Source of the DNA: Brachionus plicatilis
Lineage: Eukaryota; Rotifera; Eurotatoria; Ploima; Brachionidae
Assembly (NCBI GenBank): GCA_010279815.1
Contig: QEOQ01000092.1
Location: forward strand, 1,409,853-1,473,852
DNA length: 64,000 nt
Reading direction: 5' to 3'
The notes beneath the pieces were generated by a model that was not told where the DNA came from, made no database searches, and saw only the letters and a program-made list of their open reading frames with translations. Position 1 is the first letter of the stretch, and each line of letters begins with the position of its first letter. Below, in pieces: positions 1 through 17,232 of the stretch. Both the position numbers and the translations under genes were made by a program.

Positions 1-332
1 TTCAGCTTAATAAATAAATAAATTCGAACCCAAAATATTATTTTTTTTTTAATTTACAGTGATCAGTTCGGCTTTTTGTTTTCTACAACAATTTACGTGA
101 ATATTATCTTAAAAATTTGCCTCATTATTTTGCGTCAAATCGTGTAACTTTATAATCTTTTTTTTTTATAGGTAAATTGTTGGGAACAAAAAAAGCAAAA
201 CGCCACTGTAGACCTATATTTTTGAATTTAATTAATTTTATTAAATTTTTGAAATCATATTACAAAAAGAGAAGCTAAAGTGCTTATAGAGCAATAAAAC
301 TTTCTATTTCTAGCATTAGAAGGCAAACAAAA
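1..332. other. left-edge AT-rich sequence, no firm gene
   Basis: This stretch lies downstream of the CMIP-like exon and is presumably its intron. I looked for the next exon of the CMIP PH domain on the minus strand and did not find one. On the plus strand two acceptor-like sites (AG at about 59 and 172) precede short open stretches, the second ending near 280. They could be terminal exons of another gene, but I recognise no family. Confidence 0.3.
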
Positions 333-1454
333 TCAAATTACTGTTGTGGAGAAGATGCCAGAGTTTCTGAGTATAAGGCGATGCGTTTTCCATCTTCTTA
401 GAAGCTTTGAGGACAGAATCTTGGTAAAAACATTTGTGTTGTGAGTTAGTTTACATAGATTGACGTCGCCCTCGACAATAAGTTTATAGCGCTGCGTTAA
501 CTTGTTATTTTTATTATTATTATTTATTAATATCTCACTCGATTCTGCTTTCAAATATGTTAAATTTTTGTTTATTGCTTTTTTGTTATTTAAAATCAAA
601 TCGTCATTGCTTAGATGCTTATAAATTTGTTGGCCTTTAGTCGACAATTCCATGTTAGACGAAAATTTCTTGCAAAATACCAAAGTTCTTTCAGTATTCG
701 AAACGCTATCCACAGACTTGGTGTCAATCTCCTCGAGAGAAACACTTTTTAAGTTCGGCGCAGATTGATGAACATGTTTAGATCGATTTAAACTAGAACT
801 TTGAATGATAAATGAGCGAAAATTTTTATCGCCAGAATTCACAAACGCTGATCTTGCTTTATTCTCTTCTCTATTTTCTTCTCTATTTTCTTCTCTATTT
901 TCTTCTCTATTTTTTTCTTTATTCATTTGGCACTGAAAATCTAGCGATGGAATATAACTCTTAATTTCTTTGTTAAATTGAATAGAGGGTATCCTTTTAG
1001 AATCGGAGTCGTCGATTGATTCATTTGAATCAAGCGATTTATTGTTTGAGCTGAGCTTGTAGTGGCGTTTTCGCAGGTGCCTATGACGATGTATTTGATG
1101 AGTCTTAAGCATCGATTCGTCGTGGCACTTGCAAGCACTGTCAAATTGTTCCAAATTGTTTTCTGAAATCAATGGTTTTTCCTGTAAGGTTTTTTCAGCA
1201 GCTGATTCAATCAAAGGCTTTTCTGACTGGGCAAATTTTAAATCAAAATCAATTTCAACATGAGACTCGTTTGTAGGCACATCGTTCAGAGTTATGGTGT
1301 TTTTTACTGTTTGTTTGTTTGAGTCATTATTTTTATTTGCACCTCGTCGAATTGGCACACGATTGGGTTTTTTATTTGCCAAAGAAGATGATGATGATGA
1401 TGATGATGATGACGATGATAAAAAGACTTTAGACTCAAGATTGTCTTCTTCCAT
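333..1454 (-). CDS. CMIP-like protein, first coding exon (partial)
   Basis: The first coding exon encodes about 370 residues. Most is low complexity: a Ser run near residues 12-24 encoded by a GAT-type repeat, a His/Arg-rich patch (HRHRHLRKRHY), and four copies of a REEN tetrapeptide from a 12-bp tandem repeat at about 864-912. The last ~50 residues are different. They carry RYKL, EGD, a Cys, KIL.SK.LRRW and H.L.L in the order and spacing of the N-terminal PH-domain start of C-Maf-inducing protein (CMIP), an adaptor in T-cell and kinase signalling in vertebrates. A GT donor (gtaatttg) follows codon TT of FSTT, so the stop at 333 lies in an intron and the gene continues off the left edge. The ~320-residue N-terminal extension is longer than in vertebrate CMIP. 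Family assignment is inference from about 45 aligned residues. Confidence 0.55.
   Translation of the reverse strand: MEEDNLESKVFLSSSSSSSSSSSSLANKKPNRVPIRRGANKNNDSNKQTVKNTITLNDVPTNESHVEIDFDLKFAQSEKPLIESAAEKTLQEKPLISENNLEQFDSACKCHDESMLKTHQIHRHRHLRKRHYKLSSNNKSLDSNESIDDSDSKRIPSIQFNKEIKSYIPSLDFQCQMNKEKNREENREENREENREENKARSAFVNSGDKNFRSFIIQSSSLNRSKHVHQSAPNLKSVSLEEIDTKSVDSVSNTERTLVFCKKFSSNMELSTKGQQIYKHLSNDDLILNNKKAINKNLTYLKAESSEILINNNNKNNKLTQRYKLIVEGDVNLCKLTHNTNVFTKILSSKLLRRWKTHRLILRNSGIFSTTVI
864..912 (-). repeat. 12-bp in-frame tandem repeat
   Basis: About four copies of the unit ctattttcttct on the plus strand encode repeated Arg-Glu-Glu-Asn on the minus strand inside the CMIP-like exon. The unit is a multiple of three, so copy number can change without breaking the frame. 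Confidence 0.8.
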
Positions 1455-3349
1455 GTTAAACTATTATAATATTTAGAAATTAGAAGAGAAAACTTTTATT
1501 TTTAAAAACTATTAAAATCATCTAAAAACGCATTTTAATATTGATTAATTCAGAAGCTGGTAATTGTGGCATGGTCTAGGATCACAAATTTAAATCGAAG
1601 AATATCAAATGAGAAAAATATCAATACAATCAAAACAAAAGCCTTTGGCTAAATTTTAGCACTCAAAAGTTCAATTACTAATCTTGAGCAAATAAACGTG
1701 CCAAAGAAAAGATGAAATCAAATTTTAAAAAATTACAGAATTAATGCGAATGCTTACATTTCTAGAATGTTTTAAAACACAAAATATCATGGATCTTGAT
1801 CCAAAATTTTTTTATTAATAACTACAATAATTTTTAAATGTAAATAATTAATTCATAAATATAAGCTAAAAATCAATAAATATGATAAATTTAAAAAAAA
1901 ATGCACGCTTTTGCTTATCGCTCAAAAAGGTTGTGCATTTTTGCTTAATATTTTCGCCTGCTAATCTTATGAATTTAAATTGATCCAAGCTTAAATTAAT
2001 TAATTTATTTATGTTCGGAAGAAAATTAAAATTGTCTAGGAATTTTGAGAGCTTATTTCCAAAAAAGTTAAAAAAATGAATCAATGCAAAAAACAATGTT
2101 CATTTTTGGCCTGTTTGACAAAAAAAATTGAATTGAAGCTTTCTTTTAATAAATCAGAAAAAACATTGTTGAATAATAAAATTCTAATTCCGAAATTTAA
2201 AACTTTAAATATTTGATTGACAAAATTTCTAGTATAAATTTTGTGTTTTGTGATGACAGAAATCATTTAATAAAAAAAAGAAAATTATGCTATCACACTG
2301 ATGCATAATTTTTAATAAAAGATTTAATTTCTATGCAGTTCGTCCTTGCAATATTAATTCTTTAATTATTTTCTACCAAAATAATTCAGGCAATCGAAAC
2401 CAACTGAGAAATAGGATACGAATTAGGAATCGATTTTTTTTGCAACTAAGTTTAGCATAATTTTTAATCTAATTAATCATTAATTCTTTTGATTTCGTGT
2501 GAGTTAAAATAAATTAAAACTGCTGATAATTTGCTTATAATAATATAATAATTCAATGTTTTCAACGATAAAACTAAAACTAAAAGTGTTTGAATTATGC
2601 TCCACGTATTTTAAATGTATGGTTTAAAAATATTAAATTTAGCTTTTGGAAAAAAATTATCTTAAAATAAATTATGAATAAATAAAATTGATAAATCTAA
2701 AAATTTGTTTCTTCTATAACATTTATTTTAGGCATTTTAGCTGAGCATCTTATCAAACAAACTATTTCTGGAAAGAACAAAGCTCTACATTTCAGCGATT
2801 GTAAATCATTTTGCTTTTTACTTGAAACATACTTGAAAAAATTAACATTAGAAATTGATAGAACAAACATTATTCCAAAATGTAATGTTAACTAAAAAAT
2901 TAACCAGACAGGTGAATAGTGATTTTAACAAAATGATCTAATTGTCACTTTTATGTTGTTTAGAACTTTAAAATTAATAAAGCTAAGTATTCTGTAATTA
3001 GCTTGTGATTGCTTCTCATTCTCTCATAATCAATTTTTTTTTGTTGTTTTCAATTTAAAATGAAAATTTGAATTCTTCATGAATTAAGACTACTTAGTAA
3101 AATGTGTTGAAAAATATTTTAATAATAAAATTTTTTTATTAAAAAAAAAAACTTTTCACTTTTTATTAAAATTGAATCGATATTTTATTTGACGTATCGA
3201 TCATTTTAAACTGAAAGTTGAGACAAAATAAAATGCTACATGTGGAGACTTAAATAATTCACATTAGCCTTTCTAATGTATTATTAACTAGGTAGAAAAC
3301 CAAAAATAACATAAAAACTAGATATTTTATGATTTCTATTTTTCTAAAA
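1455..3349. other. intergenic AT-rich spacer
   Basis: This is a 1.9-kb spacer between the divergently oriented CMIP-like and PAR6 genes and should hold both promoters. No recognisable gene was found. Short open frames on the minus strand at 1866-2266 are Phe/Asn/Lys-rich and in two different frames, as expected by chance. One stretch at 2732-2895 (plus) follows a good acceptor (atttattttag) and stays open for 53 codons; it is discussed under findings. Confidence 0.5.
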
Positions 3350-4612
3350 ATGTCTAACCATAGTCAAAATCAACAACAACTTTTGGAAGTTAAGAGCAAA
3401 TATGATGCAGAGTTCCGTCGTTTCGGCCTGGACAGACTGAAAATCAGCAAGTTTGAAGAATTTTACTATTTGGTTGAAAAACTGCACGGTCTTTATGGCA
3501 TTCAATTCAACATATGCTACACGGACAAAGATGGTGATCTCCTACCAATAAACAACGACAACAATCTTGCCCGTGTTCTCCAAGTTACAATGGGCATTTT
3601 GAGATTGATCATTTTAAGAAAAGGAGAATGTTACCCCGAAAACGCAAATTTCTACTTTAATGGAAACTTTATGCAGCCAAGCAATTTGAACTTTGCTAGC
3701 TCAAATTTGTCCTATAGACCCACAAATTTTCTAAATCAAATCAAAGAACTTTCCACAACCTTGACATCTCATAATCAGTCAAACTCAGTAAAACCGTTTG
3801 TCATATCCTATCCTGAAGACTTTAGACCAGTGTCTGCCATTATTGATGTTGACATTTTGCCAGACACGTTTCGCCGCGTTAGGTTGCACAAACACAAATC
3901 GAGCAAGCCATTGGGATTTTACATCCGAGATGGACGCAGTTTGCGAGTGACCCCGCACGGAGTAGAGCAAGTACCGGGCATATTTATATCAAGACTAGTG
4001 CCAGGCGGTCTTGCCGAAAGCACTGGCCTTTTATCTGTAAACGATGAAGTAATTGAAGTAAATGGCATAGAGGTGAGTGGCAAAACGTTGGATCAAGTAA
4101 CTGATATGATGGTGGCCAACAGTTCAAATTTGATAATTACTGTCAAACCAACTAATCAAAAATACAATTTGAACCGTACCCAATATAATAATTCTATAAA
4201 GTCAACCAGCAAAACATCGTATCTCAACAAAAATATGCAAATGTCCAAAAAAAATGATCTGTTCTCCAAAAATTGTTCCTATTCTGCGTCGTCGTCTTCA
4301 ATAAACTCGTCTTCGCCATCGATAAATAAAATTTTGAATGCTCAAAAAGATCTATCCTTTAAAGCTGGTCCCAATAACTCTACTTCCAATTGGCAGCTAG
4401 ACGAATCCCACATAGTACTTGAAATGAAGCCTAATAATTCACATTTGGACAGTGAAAAAACTTACAATGAATATGTCAATGATCAATGCCACGGTGATCA
4501 TGATGAAGATGATGATGACGAAGAAGAAATTCGTTACAATTCAGAAAATAATAAACTGAATTCAAGTGAGAATGATAATGATAATTCAGATGAAAAAATT
4601 CTCACTCTTTAA
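3350..4612 (+). CDS. PAR6: PAR6 polarity protein
   Basis: A single-exon gene of 420 residues from the Met at 3350; an in-frame Met seven codons upstream at 3329 is less likely because its leader is hydrophobic and unlike PAR6. Numbered from 3329, residues 23-98 form a PB1 domain (FRRFGLDR start, [12 protein letters not shown] acidic loop), 159-172 a semi-CRIB ([15 protein letters not shown]), and 182-274 a PDZ domain ([39 protein letters not shown]). This is the full PAR6 architecture. PAR6 bridges aPKC (through PB1), Cdc42-GTP (semi-CRIB plus PDZ) and PAR3 to set apical cell polarity. The C-terminal 150 residues are Ser/Asn-rich and end in an acidic run. All core elements are intact; I see no break. 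Confidence 0.96.
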   Translation: MSNHSQNQQQLLEVKSKYDAEFRRFGLDRLKISKFEEFYYLVEKLHGLYGIQFNICYTDKDGDLLPINNDNNLARVLQVTMGILRLIILRKGECYPENANFYFNGNFMQPSNLNFASSNLSYRPTNFLNQIKELSTTLTSHNQSNSVKPFVISYPEDFRPVSAIIDVDILPDTFRRVRLHKHKSSKPLGFYIRDGRSLRVTPHGVEQVPGIFISRLVPGGLAESTGLLSVNDEVIEVNGIEVSGKTLDQVTDMMVANSSNLIITVKPTNQKYNLNRTQYNNSIKSTSKTSYLNKNMQMSKKNDLFSKNCSYSASSSSINSSSPSINKILNAQKDLSFKAGPNNSTSNWQLDESHIVLEMKPNNSHLDSEKTYNEYVNDQCHGDHDEDDDDEEEIRYNSENNKLNSSENDNDNSDEKILTL

Positions 4613-5374
4613 AATTATAAAAATTAAATATTATCACTCTAAAATTTGAGCTAATTTTTTCTCTATTTTTTTTTAAACAAAAATAAGCAATTTTAATACA
4701 AAAACAATTTTCAAATTTACATTTCTTAAAAAATTAACTTGTGTTAAAAAAAAAACTTGTTATCTAAAAAAAAAGAACATATTTTTAATAATTTTTTTTT
4801 TTTTTTTTTTGTAAAAGAATTAAATTAAAGCAAAATCATTTTTATTTGTATTTCGTTTTTGTATTTGATTTTGTAGTTATCAAAAACTACATTTTTTATT
4901 GCCTTAACAAAAATTTTTCATCTGAAAGTAATTATGTAAATTAGTAACTTTATCAGATATTCCTGTGTTTAAAATTAAACTAAAATCAAACAAAAATATT
5001 TTGTTCTAATGTAAGAACATTTGATTATGGAAAAAAAGTTAATCAAAAATTAACTCTATTTATCTTCACTCTATAGGAATGAAATACTTGATTTTTAGCT
5101 TTTATCAGGTGTTAAAATAATGTAAGACTTTTATTTAGATTATTTCTGAATTAAATCGATTTCTCATTCATCTTGTTGATCTATTTCTTATTTTGAATTT
5201 TTGATTTGTGATGTTTGATTTAATTTAACTTGGTATTTTTAAAACAATAATTTACAACTCCAATTCTTATAATTAATGAAGAATATCTTATAAATTAATC
5301 TTTAATATTTTTTATAGAAAAAAAAGAAAAACATTTTAAAATTGTAATTCCAACAGGTCCAATAAAATATTTTT
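4613..5374 (+). other. intergenic spacer PAR6 to SLC66A2
   Basis: This AT-rich spacer with long T and A runs holds the 3' region of PAR6 and the 5' region of the transporter gene. No further gene, repeat or RNA was recognised. Confidence 0.5.
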
Positions 5375-6405
5375 ATGATGAACATCATTGAAATTCAACA
5401 AGATCTCAAAGATCCAAATTTAAACACCAATGTTTCAGACAATTTTTATGCTGAAATAAGCAGCTTTGTAGGAATAGTCGCAAGTGGATTTATGATATTT
5501 GGAGGTATAATTCCCTATATTCCTCAATATAGAGTTATCAATAGGTCCAGAAATGCAAGTGGGTTTAGCACATTAGTTTGTTTGGCTCTGTTAATAGCAA
5601 ATATACTTCGTATTCTATTTTGGTTTGGTCACCCATTTGAAACTCCTCTGTTGGTCCAAAGTATTGTCATGATAATTTGCATGCTGATTATGCTTGAATT
5701 GTGTGTACGAGTCAAAAATGAAATGCTACATTCTTCGAGTATGTTAGCACCACCTGAAAAAATTTTTTTCGATTTTGACAAACAATATTTCTGGAAATGG
5801 ACTGATTTCAAAAGTTACATCCAGTTTCTTATCACTTTTGTATTATTGATTGCATTTTTAACTAAATTGTTTATTAATTCTACTTATTTTGTTGAGACTT
5901 TGGGTAAATTTTTCTTAACCAATAGCATCCATGATTTTAAAATAAACTTCATAAATTTGATCATGAGGTAAAATCAAACTACAAATTCATTTTAGGATAT
6001 TTTAAAACTTTTCAAAATTTGAATTTCTAATTTCTAAAGCTTATCGTAAAATCATGCATGTTTTAAATTGATAGAAATAAGAATTTTTTTTGAAGGCTTT
6101 TTATCAGTTTTCACAGAAGCAATGCTCGCAGCTCCTCAGTTTTACCGTAATTATGTAAACAAATCAACTGAAGGAATGAGGTAATAGAAAAATTAGAAAT
6201 TTTTAAAGTAACTTTTCTAATTTTTTTTAGTTTAATAATGGTTGTGATGTGGACAAGCGGTGATTTATTCAAAACCATCTACTTCATTGTTAGAAATTCA
6301 CCATCACAATTTTGGCTGTGCGGTTTGTTGCAGGTTTCTTTAGATATTGCAGTTTTATTTCAAGTCTATATGTATTCTCCTAATCAAAACAAAAATTTTA
6401 AATAA
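5375..6405 (+). CDS. SLC66A2: SLC66A2/PQLC1-like PQ-loop transporter
   Basis: Three exons (5375-5903, 6096-6180, 6231-6405) join in phase to 262 residues. The acceptors are ttttttgaag and ttttttttag. The product has seven hydrophobic segments and two PQ-loop repeats: PYIPQYRVINRSRNASGFST in the first and APQFYRN..NKSTEGMS in the second. FVETLG at the first junction and VMWTSGD.FKT..F are landmarks of SLC66A2 (PQLC1), a multi-pass protein of the SWEET/cystinosin clan reported at endosomal and Golgi membranes in vertebrates. Length matches the vertebrate protein (about 270). The substrate is not evident from sequence. Exons 2 and 3 are short, so an ORF scan shows only the first two-thirds of the protein. 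Confidence 0.93.
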
Positions 6406-8051
6406 CATTCCTTTAAATTAATTCAAATACAAAAATACAATTAATGAGTCATCTTTTTGTTTAATTATTCACTCTGTTTTAACTAATATCCTATCTGAAA
6501 AATCAAATCTTTTTTTATTATATTTTTTTTAAATGCATTTAAAAATTCCAATATTAAATTATTTCATGAGAAAATAAAATATTGACTTATCTAAGTAAGC
6601 ATTCAAATTTTAAATGACTAATTTTGACTTTTAAAAAATTTCTTATTGCGACTTAAAAATCTAGTAATATTTCTTTCTGAAAAACTAAAAATCAAAAATT
6701 TATAAATGTCTAATTTTAAATATACTTGAATTGTTTGATTTAAACGTGAATCAAATCAAAAAAGATGATCACCATTAAAATTTAAATAAATAAAAATTTT
6801 AATCTAATTTCAAAATTTCTAATCCATGATCCATCTTTTTTTTTAACTGAATCAAGCTCCTTCATAAATATGAAAATAAAGCTCTTTTTAAGAATAAAAA
6901 AACAGAATCAGATGATATCACAATTAATGCATTTTTAAAGTCGGATGAAACCAAAGTTGTTTAATTTTGTTTCATTTGAAGAACAAGCTTTAAATCATTA
7001 CATCGAAAATTCATGAATTCTTCTCTTTGTTTCGAAATAAAATAGTGATCATTTTCACATTTAAAGTAATAAAAATTTTCATGATATAATCTAAAAGAGG
7101 CCTTACCCGTTTTAAAAGTCCTTCTTGTAGTTTGGCTTCTTTAATTCTATGATTAAATGAGTTTATCTAATGTTTAAAAATTTGTTTTTAATATAATTAA
7201 TTCTGGTCATCTCTTTTTTGCATAACAACTGAATTTAATTAAAATTGAATCTGTCATTTTTTGGGTGAAAAATAAAATTATACAATAGAGTTGTATGAAA
7301 ATAGTAAGCTAATTATATCTTGGACTTTTTGTGTGGCCCATAAAATAAACATTTTTGGAAAAACGAATTGAGTAAATTTAGTATATATAAAAATTAAATT
7401 AGGAATTGTTTTTATTGTAATATTGATTGTGCAGTTTTTGATAGTCCTACTTTTAAACAAAAAAACCCGCGAAATTTTCAGCTTTTCTTTTTCATAATTA
7501 ATGGATAAATTAATTTTTCAAATTTTATTTATTCTTAGTTACAATTTGAAATTTAATTGTACTTTAAAAAATTATATATTAAAATTAATGTCAAATGTAA
7601 TTTAAAAAATGTATACGTTTACGTCCGGAGAGTTTTTCATATCCATTTTAACCATAAATCACGTAAAAATTAAAAAAAAATAATTCATAAATAAAACTAA
7701 ACTTACCTTATTTAATATTGAATATTTTTTGTATAAAAATTTTTTTAAACCTTTTTGGGGAAACTCTTGAGCAAGTTAAGATGATCCTAAATCTTCCTTG
7801 CAGTCTCGACAATCAAAAAAAATTAGTAAAAAAATAATTGCTTTTAAATAAGAGAATTTGTAAATATAAAGACAATTTATTTCCTATGCTTACTGCCTCG
7901 TAATAGATTCCAGGTATTAATGTAACTCTCCATATAACAGACCATGTGTTCAGCTCAGGAAAGTATGCCATTTTTGTAAATTATTAGTATGATGTATGTA
8001 TGATATAAGTATGATGAACACTGCTTTAAACAAGGTAATATGAGATCACTG
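6406..8051. other. intergenic AT-rich spacer
   Basis: No gene was recognised. From about 7620 the composition is less AT-rich and may already belong to the decayed transposon whose DDE fragment lies at 8052-8423. Confidence 0.45.
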
Positions 8052-8423
8052 TTATAAATTGGCTTCCCGAAATATGGAATAACTTGGATCAAGATTTATT
8101 AAAGAAGAGCTTTGGCTACTGTGGTCTCGTAGATAGCTAAAGTTTGCGCGAAGTATTGGATAAGTTAAATTAAAATTTTTTCTGAAAAAATTAATTAAAA
8201 AATTGGCTAGGCTGAAAGTAAAAAGGACTTCAAAATAGGTCATTAATTCTTTAAAAAGAATTTTCATTTTCTCAAACATTTGATCATTTCTTGTTCTAAT
8301 GAACTGTTTTTGAATGCACCATAATCTTTCAATGGGATTGAGTTCGTAATGAAATTTCGGCACAAAAATCACCTTGACACCATATTTATGCATTACCTTT
8401 TGGAAAATAACGAGATAACTCAT
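8052..8423 (-). pseudogene. DDE-type transposase C-terminal fragment
   Basis: The first ~50 of 123 codons read like the end of a DDE transposase catalytic core: a KVIFVPKFHYELNPIERLW block, in which NPIE carries the expected third acidic residue, followed by a basic helix. This PKFH.ELNPIE signature is shared by many Tc1/mariner-related and other DDE transposases. The remaining ~70 residues (Phe/Asn-rich, then Ser-rich) do not look like transposase. No start region or the two upstream Asp motifs were found, so this is a truncated, inactive remnant. Superfamily assignment is uncertain. Confidence 0.65.
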
Positions 8424-9424
8424 TTACTTAAAATTTTGTTAGAAACTTAAAATTTTTTTTTGAAAGTAAGACTTATACATATACACATTTTGACTAAAAA
8501 CTTCAAAAAACTTTATTTTTTCAATTTTTTTTTTAAAATGCTTCATTTTGAACGCTTTTTTAAGATAAATAAAAGAGAATAAAAAAATTAAAATCTTCAA
8601 GTTGTTCCAAATTTTTTCTAGTTTCAGAATTCGCAAAAATAATCGAGGGTTATGGGGTCCCCTGAGACTAGATACAAATAAACCAAAAAAATGTGTTAAA
8701 TTTGGGCTTTTTTTGAAAAAATCTCTAAGATGAATTTTTTTTTGGAAGATAAAAATATCATTTTCTAGTAGAAAATTTTAGGCTCTTTCAGGTGATATGA
8801 TGTTTTATATACTTTTGGTTAATATATATGCATCTATTCATAGTATACTTTGGTAAATTAATGAAACCTTTTAGCCCATTCAGGCGAAAAAAATATTTTT
8901 TGATCCCCTCTAAAAAATTGGCTTTTCACATTTGGGGTTTTCACATATGCAGATTACGAATTTGAGGTCGAAAATCGAATCCTTAGATAGCGTGGACGTT
9001 TTGTATTTCTTGAACCTTATTAGTTTTAAAAGTCAAAAAATAGGTCTTATGGTCCAACTGATAATTTTGCGATAAAGTTCGTCAAATTCTCTAAAAATGG
9101 TCGCTGGTAGATTGTTTTTGGATAACTAATAATACCATCCGCCCGCAGTCCGTGTTTTAGCATAAATCTTATTTTAACCTCAAACAAATTAGTTACTATT
9201 TAAGTAGTAGTAGTAGGATTTCTTGCTGTGACACCTAACATTTAGAGTGTCTGAGCCCATCACCGCCATGTTTCAGTATGAAGCTTATAACTATCTGATC
9301 TTATAAATTTAAGTAGTATGGTCTTAAAAAAGTGATGCTTCATAGCTCTCCCACGTTAGTACCAGAGATTATAAAATCGTAGTAAATATAAGGCGCTAAA
9401 GTAAAATAAAGTAAAATAAATTAA
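8424..9424. other. probable transposon-derived spacer
   Basis: This segment has markedly less AT bias (for example near 8640-8670 and 8900-9160) than neighbouring spacers and contains broken open frames, so it is probably decayed mobile DNA continuous with the fragment at 8052-8423. No domain was recognised. Confidence 0.35.
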
Positions 9425-9649
9425 AGTAAAATTTTTGATCAAATTTCATTTTTCAAATTTGATCAAAGCATTTTAAATGCGCAATTAAATTTCAATAAAT
9501 TTTTTACAAATTACAATCCTTTTTCAAAAATTTTAAAATAAAGCTTTGAAATTTTATAAAAAAATTAAAATCTGCGATGAAATTTAATTACGCATTTAAA
9601 AATAATCTGATCAAACTTAAAAAAAGAAATTTGACAAAAAAATTTACTG
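9425..9649. mobile_element. palindromic MITE-like element
   Basis: The two halves of this 225-bp segment are imperfect reverse complements. The left arm (agtaaaatttttgatc, then ttaaatgcgcaattaaattt) pairs with the right arm (aaatttaattacgcatttaa, then gacaaaaaaatttact), with a centre near 9537. That structure is typical of a fold-back MITE. No coding capacity and no clear target-site duplication were seen. Confidence 0.6.
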
Positions 9650-10200
9650 TGTCCCTGAGGGCTATTGTGAGGCAGTAGGGTATTGGTAGCATAGAAGTAA
9701 GATATATTAAAAATATTAAAAATAAATTTTATGATAAATAGAGTTTTTTTTAGGGCTTCAACGCTATAGAAAATATCGAATTTACAGATGTTTAAAAGAA
9801 GTGGTTATGATGTAATTTTTTGTAATGGCTTGGGCGTTTGTGTTTAATGAAATTATATTTTTTTTTGCAAAGCAGTCATCTTTTGGTTTTAAAGCAATTT
9901 TTTTATTTTGATTTGTAAAAAATGTAATAAAATTTTGAATAAAATTTACATTACTATAAAAAAAAAAAAAAATTAAATACAACTATATGCTTAAGATTTT
10001 TAAAAAGTCAACTATTTTGTTAATATACAAAACTAATAATTTAAAATACAGTATCAAATAGACTGTCACAATTCCTCGATTAAATCGTTAAAAAAAAAAA
10101 CAAAAAAAAAACTAAAAAAAAAACAAAATTTTTTATCATTCTTTACGTAAATGCTAATTTCTTATAAAAAAATAATGCGCTTTATTGACTGTTATTAAAT
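9650..10200. other. spacer downstream of Pitx
   Basis: AT-rich sequence with A-runs that should include the 3' UTR of the Pitx gene on the minus strand. Nothing else was recognised. Confidence 0.4.

Positions 10201-17232
<7,032 letters not shown>

Noticed and set aside
21..36. ggttcgaatt on the minus strand resembling a tRNA B-box
   Set aside because: No A-box at the right distance and no cloverleaf could be drawn.
1866..2266. Two overlapping minus-strand frames that might form one gene
   Set aside because: They are in different frames with no supporting splice sites, and their Phe/Asn/Lys composition is that of AT-rich noncoding DNA.
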